From the NCBI GenBank assembly GCA_944989445.1, contig CALYLW010000691.1:530048-594047 (forward strand): 64,000 nucleotides of DNA, read 5' to 3'. Position 1 is the stretch's first letter; each line of letters starts with the position of its first letter. Origin of the DNA: Ampullaceana balthica (taxonomy: Eukaryota; Mollusca; Gastropoda; Lymnaeidae). Position numbers and translations under genes: made by a program. Shown here piece after piece: positions 62,501 through 64,000 of the stretch. The notes beneath the pieces are model-generated. The model was not told the DNA's origin. It made no database searches and saw only the letters and a program-made list of their open reading frames with translations.

Positions 62501-62635
62501 CATATTGACATGTGTATGATAAGAAGCCCCGCAAAATCCAGAAAAATAATAAAAAATAGTATAATGTTTTAAATGAAATATATTTGAAATATAATTAATC
62601 ATTCAATTTGTGTTATAGATGATACAAGTGAAATA

Positions 62636-63301
62636 CTGTCGGACCTCGCTAATTCGAACTTTGCTAAGTCGAAAACCTCCCTATATCGAATTAATTGTTA
62701 GGTCCCGGCCGAATTCCATAATGCATTTTAGATCTCCTTAACTCCAAGATTTTTGGCTTTCAACCTCTTTTAGTCGAATTTTCCAAGGCGTTTGACTTAT
62801 TATTCTGAAGTAACATTTCAGAACACTTGCTCCGTAAAGCCACGTAAATGTACGTATAAATCGTATCTTAGTGAATTCCTCAAGAGATTAGCGACCCTTG
62901 CAAGTATACAAAATGAAACAAAGACAAGAAATAGGTGTGGTAAATGGTAACTAATTCGCGTCCCTTTGCTGCATGCTGTGACTCTTTTTAAAAAAGAAAA
63001 ATCTTACTCCCCCAATCTGACTGTGGAGGGAGGAAAGTGGGGGAGGGGAGGGAAAGTGTCTCCTCTCACCGGCTTGTATCAGCATGTCAAAGCTAGTTGG
63101 CTTCCTATAATATGAAACATAGACACCACCTCTCTTTCCTGTCAAACCTACTATCTGGTAGGGCTGTTCCCCCCACATCTCAATATCTAGATTGCTCTTG
63201 ATTAATCAGCACCTATTACACCATTTTCCTTAACTCAAAAACTCCTTAAGTCGAAATTTTTCTTCGGGTCCTTTTTAGCTCGACTTAGAGAGGTACGACT
63301 G
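62636..63301 (+). repeat. pogo/Tigger-type MITE, full length with TA flanks
   Basis: 666 bp. The left end CTGTCGGACCTCGCTAATTC and, reversed, the right end CAGTCGTACCTCTCTAAGTC are terminal inverted repeats, flanked by TA on both sides as for Tc1/mariner-pogo elements. No transposase frame, so it is non-autonomous. Confidence 0.72.
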
Positions 63302-64000
63302 TATTTATTTAAATATAAATGTAAAAATTAAAGATTTAGTCGCGCCCTTTTGAGCTGGTGCCCTTGGCAACTTCTCCGATGCCAACCCATTGTTACGCCA
63401 CTGAGCACAATACTGTGTTGTACTTCACATTTTGTTTACATTAAATATATTTTTTTTAAATATTAAAAAAAATATAGAAACACATTAAATACAACTTAAA
63501 TTCAGAAACAAAGGTATCTAATTAGCATATTCACTTTTGGATCTCATCAAAATAAGTATATTTTTGTAGCCCATGGAATTCGTAAACAATCAGTTAATCA
63601 GTCAATCATCTGTAATTTTGGATTGAATTTTTCATGTCTGTGTGGGGTTGTTTTTTTTTATTACATAAAAGTAATTTTAAAAAAAAAGTCTTGTTTTATC
63701 TGTTATAAACTTTTGTATTGTTTACGTTTTGCAAATCGCATTAGGTTCTGCGGTTATTAAGACTCATGTAAATAATAAATGTGTCATTACGGACTTTATG
63801 GGGAGCGTTTACAAAAGTTACAGCTGATAATTCAATACATTCAAGAAATTGTTGATTTCTTCTTTAATTGTATATTATAGTACACATGTTGACATAATTT
63901 GTTATACAGTGTGGTTATTATTGGAGTACAGAATTTCAGGACACACATAACAGCGCAAAAAGCTCAAACATATAATATGGGATATTAACGGGTTTTCCCT
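63302..64000. other. Old MITE end, then no gene recognised
   Basis: GGTGCCCTTGGCAACTTCTC and ACCCATTGTTACGCCACTGA (about 63355-63405) look like a degraded repeat end. The rest is AT-rich. Confidence 0.35.

Overview
This is eukaryotic, AT-rich, non-coding-dominated DNA with GT-AG splice signals, polyadenylation signals, many microsatellites and dense layers of transposable elements. The mix (OTU-bearing Helitrons, Penelope, hAT, RTE/I-like LINEs, pogo-type MITEs, a tRNA-derived SINE and a very large intronless ankyrin exon) fits an invertebrate animal. A mollusc, probably a gastropod, is my best guess; that is inference, because no single-copy marker gene is present. Only three things look like plausible functional coding sequence: a giant ankyrin-repeat exon (4971-10944, broken by one frameshift), a CARD-domain exon (50214-50525), and the intact Rep/helicase gene of a Helitron (27420-32645, minus).

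Layout. 1-2505: Ty3-like gag/protease remnant with its 5' LTR (minus), inserted in a hAT transposase relic (2502-4630, minus). 4919-10944: ankyrin exon with a clear acceptor, a start preceded by an in-frame stop, about 55-58 repeats, and a strong splice donor that overlaps the apparent stop. A well-formed 60-nt candidate exon at 15321-15380 is in phase with that donor. 11-19 kb: repeat-family copies, a Penelope GIY-YIG relic, a tRNA-derived SINE and a CATA microsatellite. 19.2-20.6 kb: an RNase H-bearing LINE end. 21.2-23.4 kb: a non-autonomous Helitron and a hAT deletion derivative.

23405-35206 is the clearest structure in the window: an apparently complete 11.8-kb Helitron on the minus strand. 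It has a 5' TC, a 3' hairpin plus CTAG, A/T flanks, a 1741-codon OTU-Rep-PIF1 gene, an array of about thirteen 168-bp units just inside the 5' end, and a decayed second helicase tail just behind the gene. Starting 28 bp away, head to head, is a run of seven head-to-tail copies of another Helitron family (35235-43235). These copies end in a CCCGG/CCGGG hairpin, mostly followed by CTAG, and carry TTG-repeat blocks, helicase-tail fragments and a captured LINE 3' end.

43.2-64 kb holds a decayed RTE-like LINE, a Mutator-like relic, a MITE, the CARD exon with nearby minisatellites, more Helitron and hAT debris, two LINE 3' ends back to back, and an inverted pair of pogo-type MITEs. The ankyrin and CARD exons share a strand, so they could belong to one innate-immunity-type gene, but 35 kb and at least one unseen exon lie between them. 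That link is a hypothesis.
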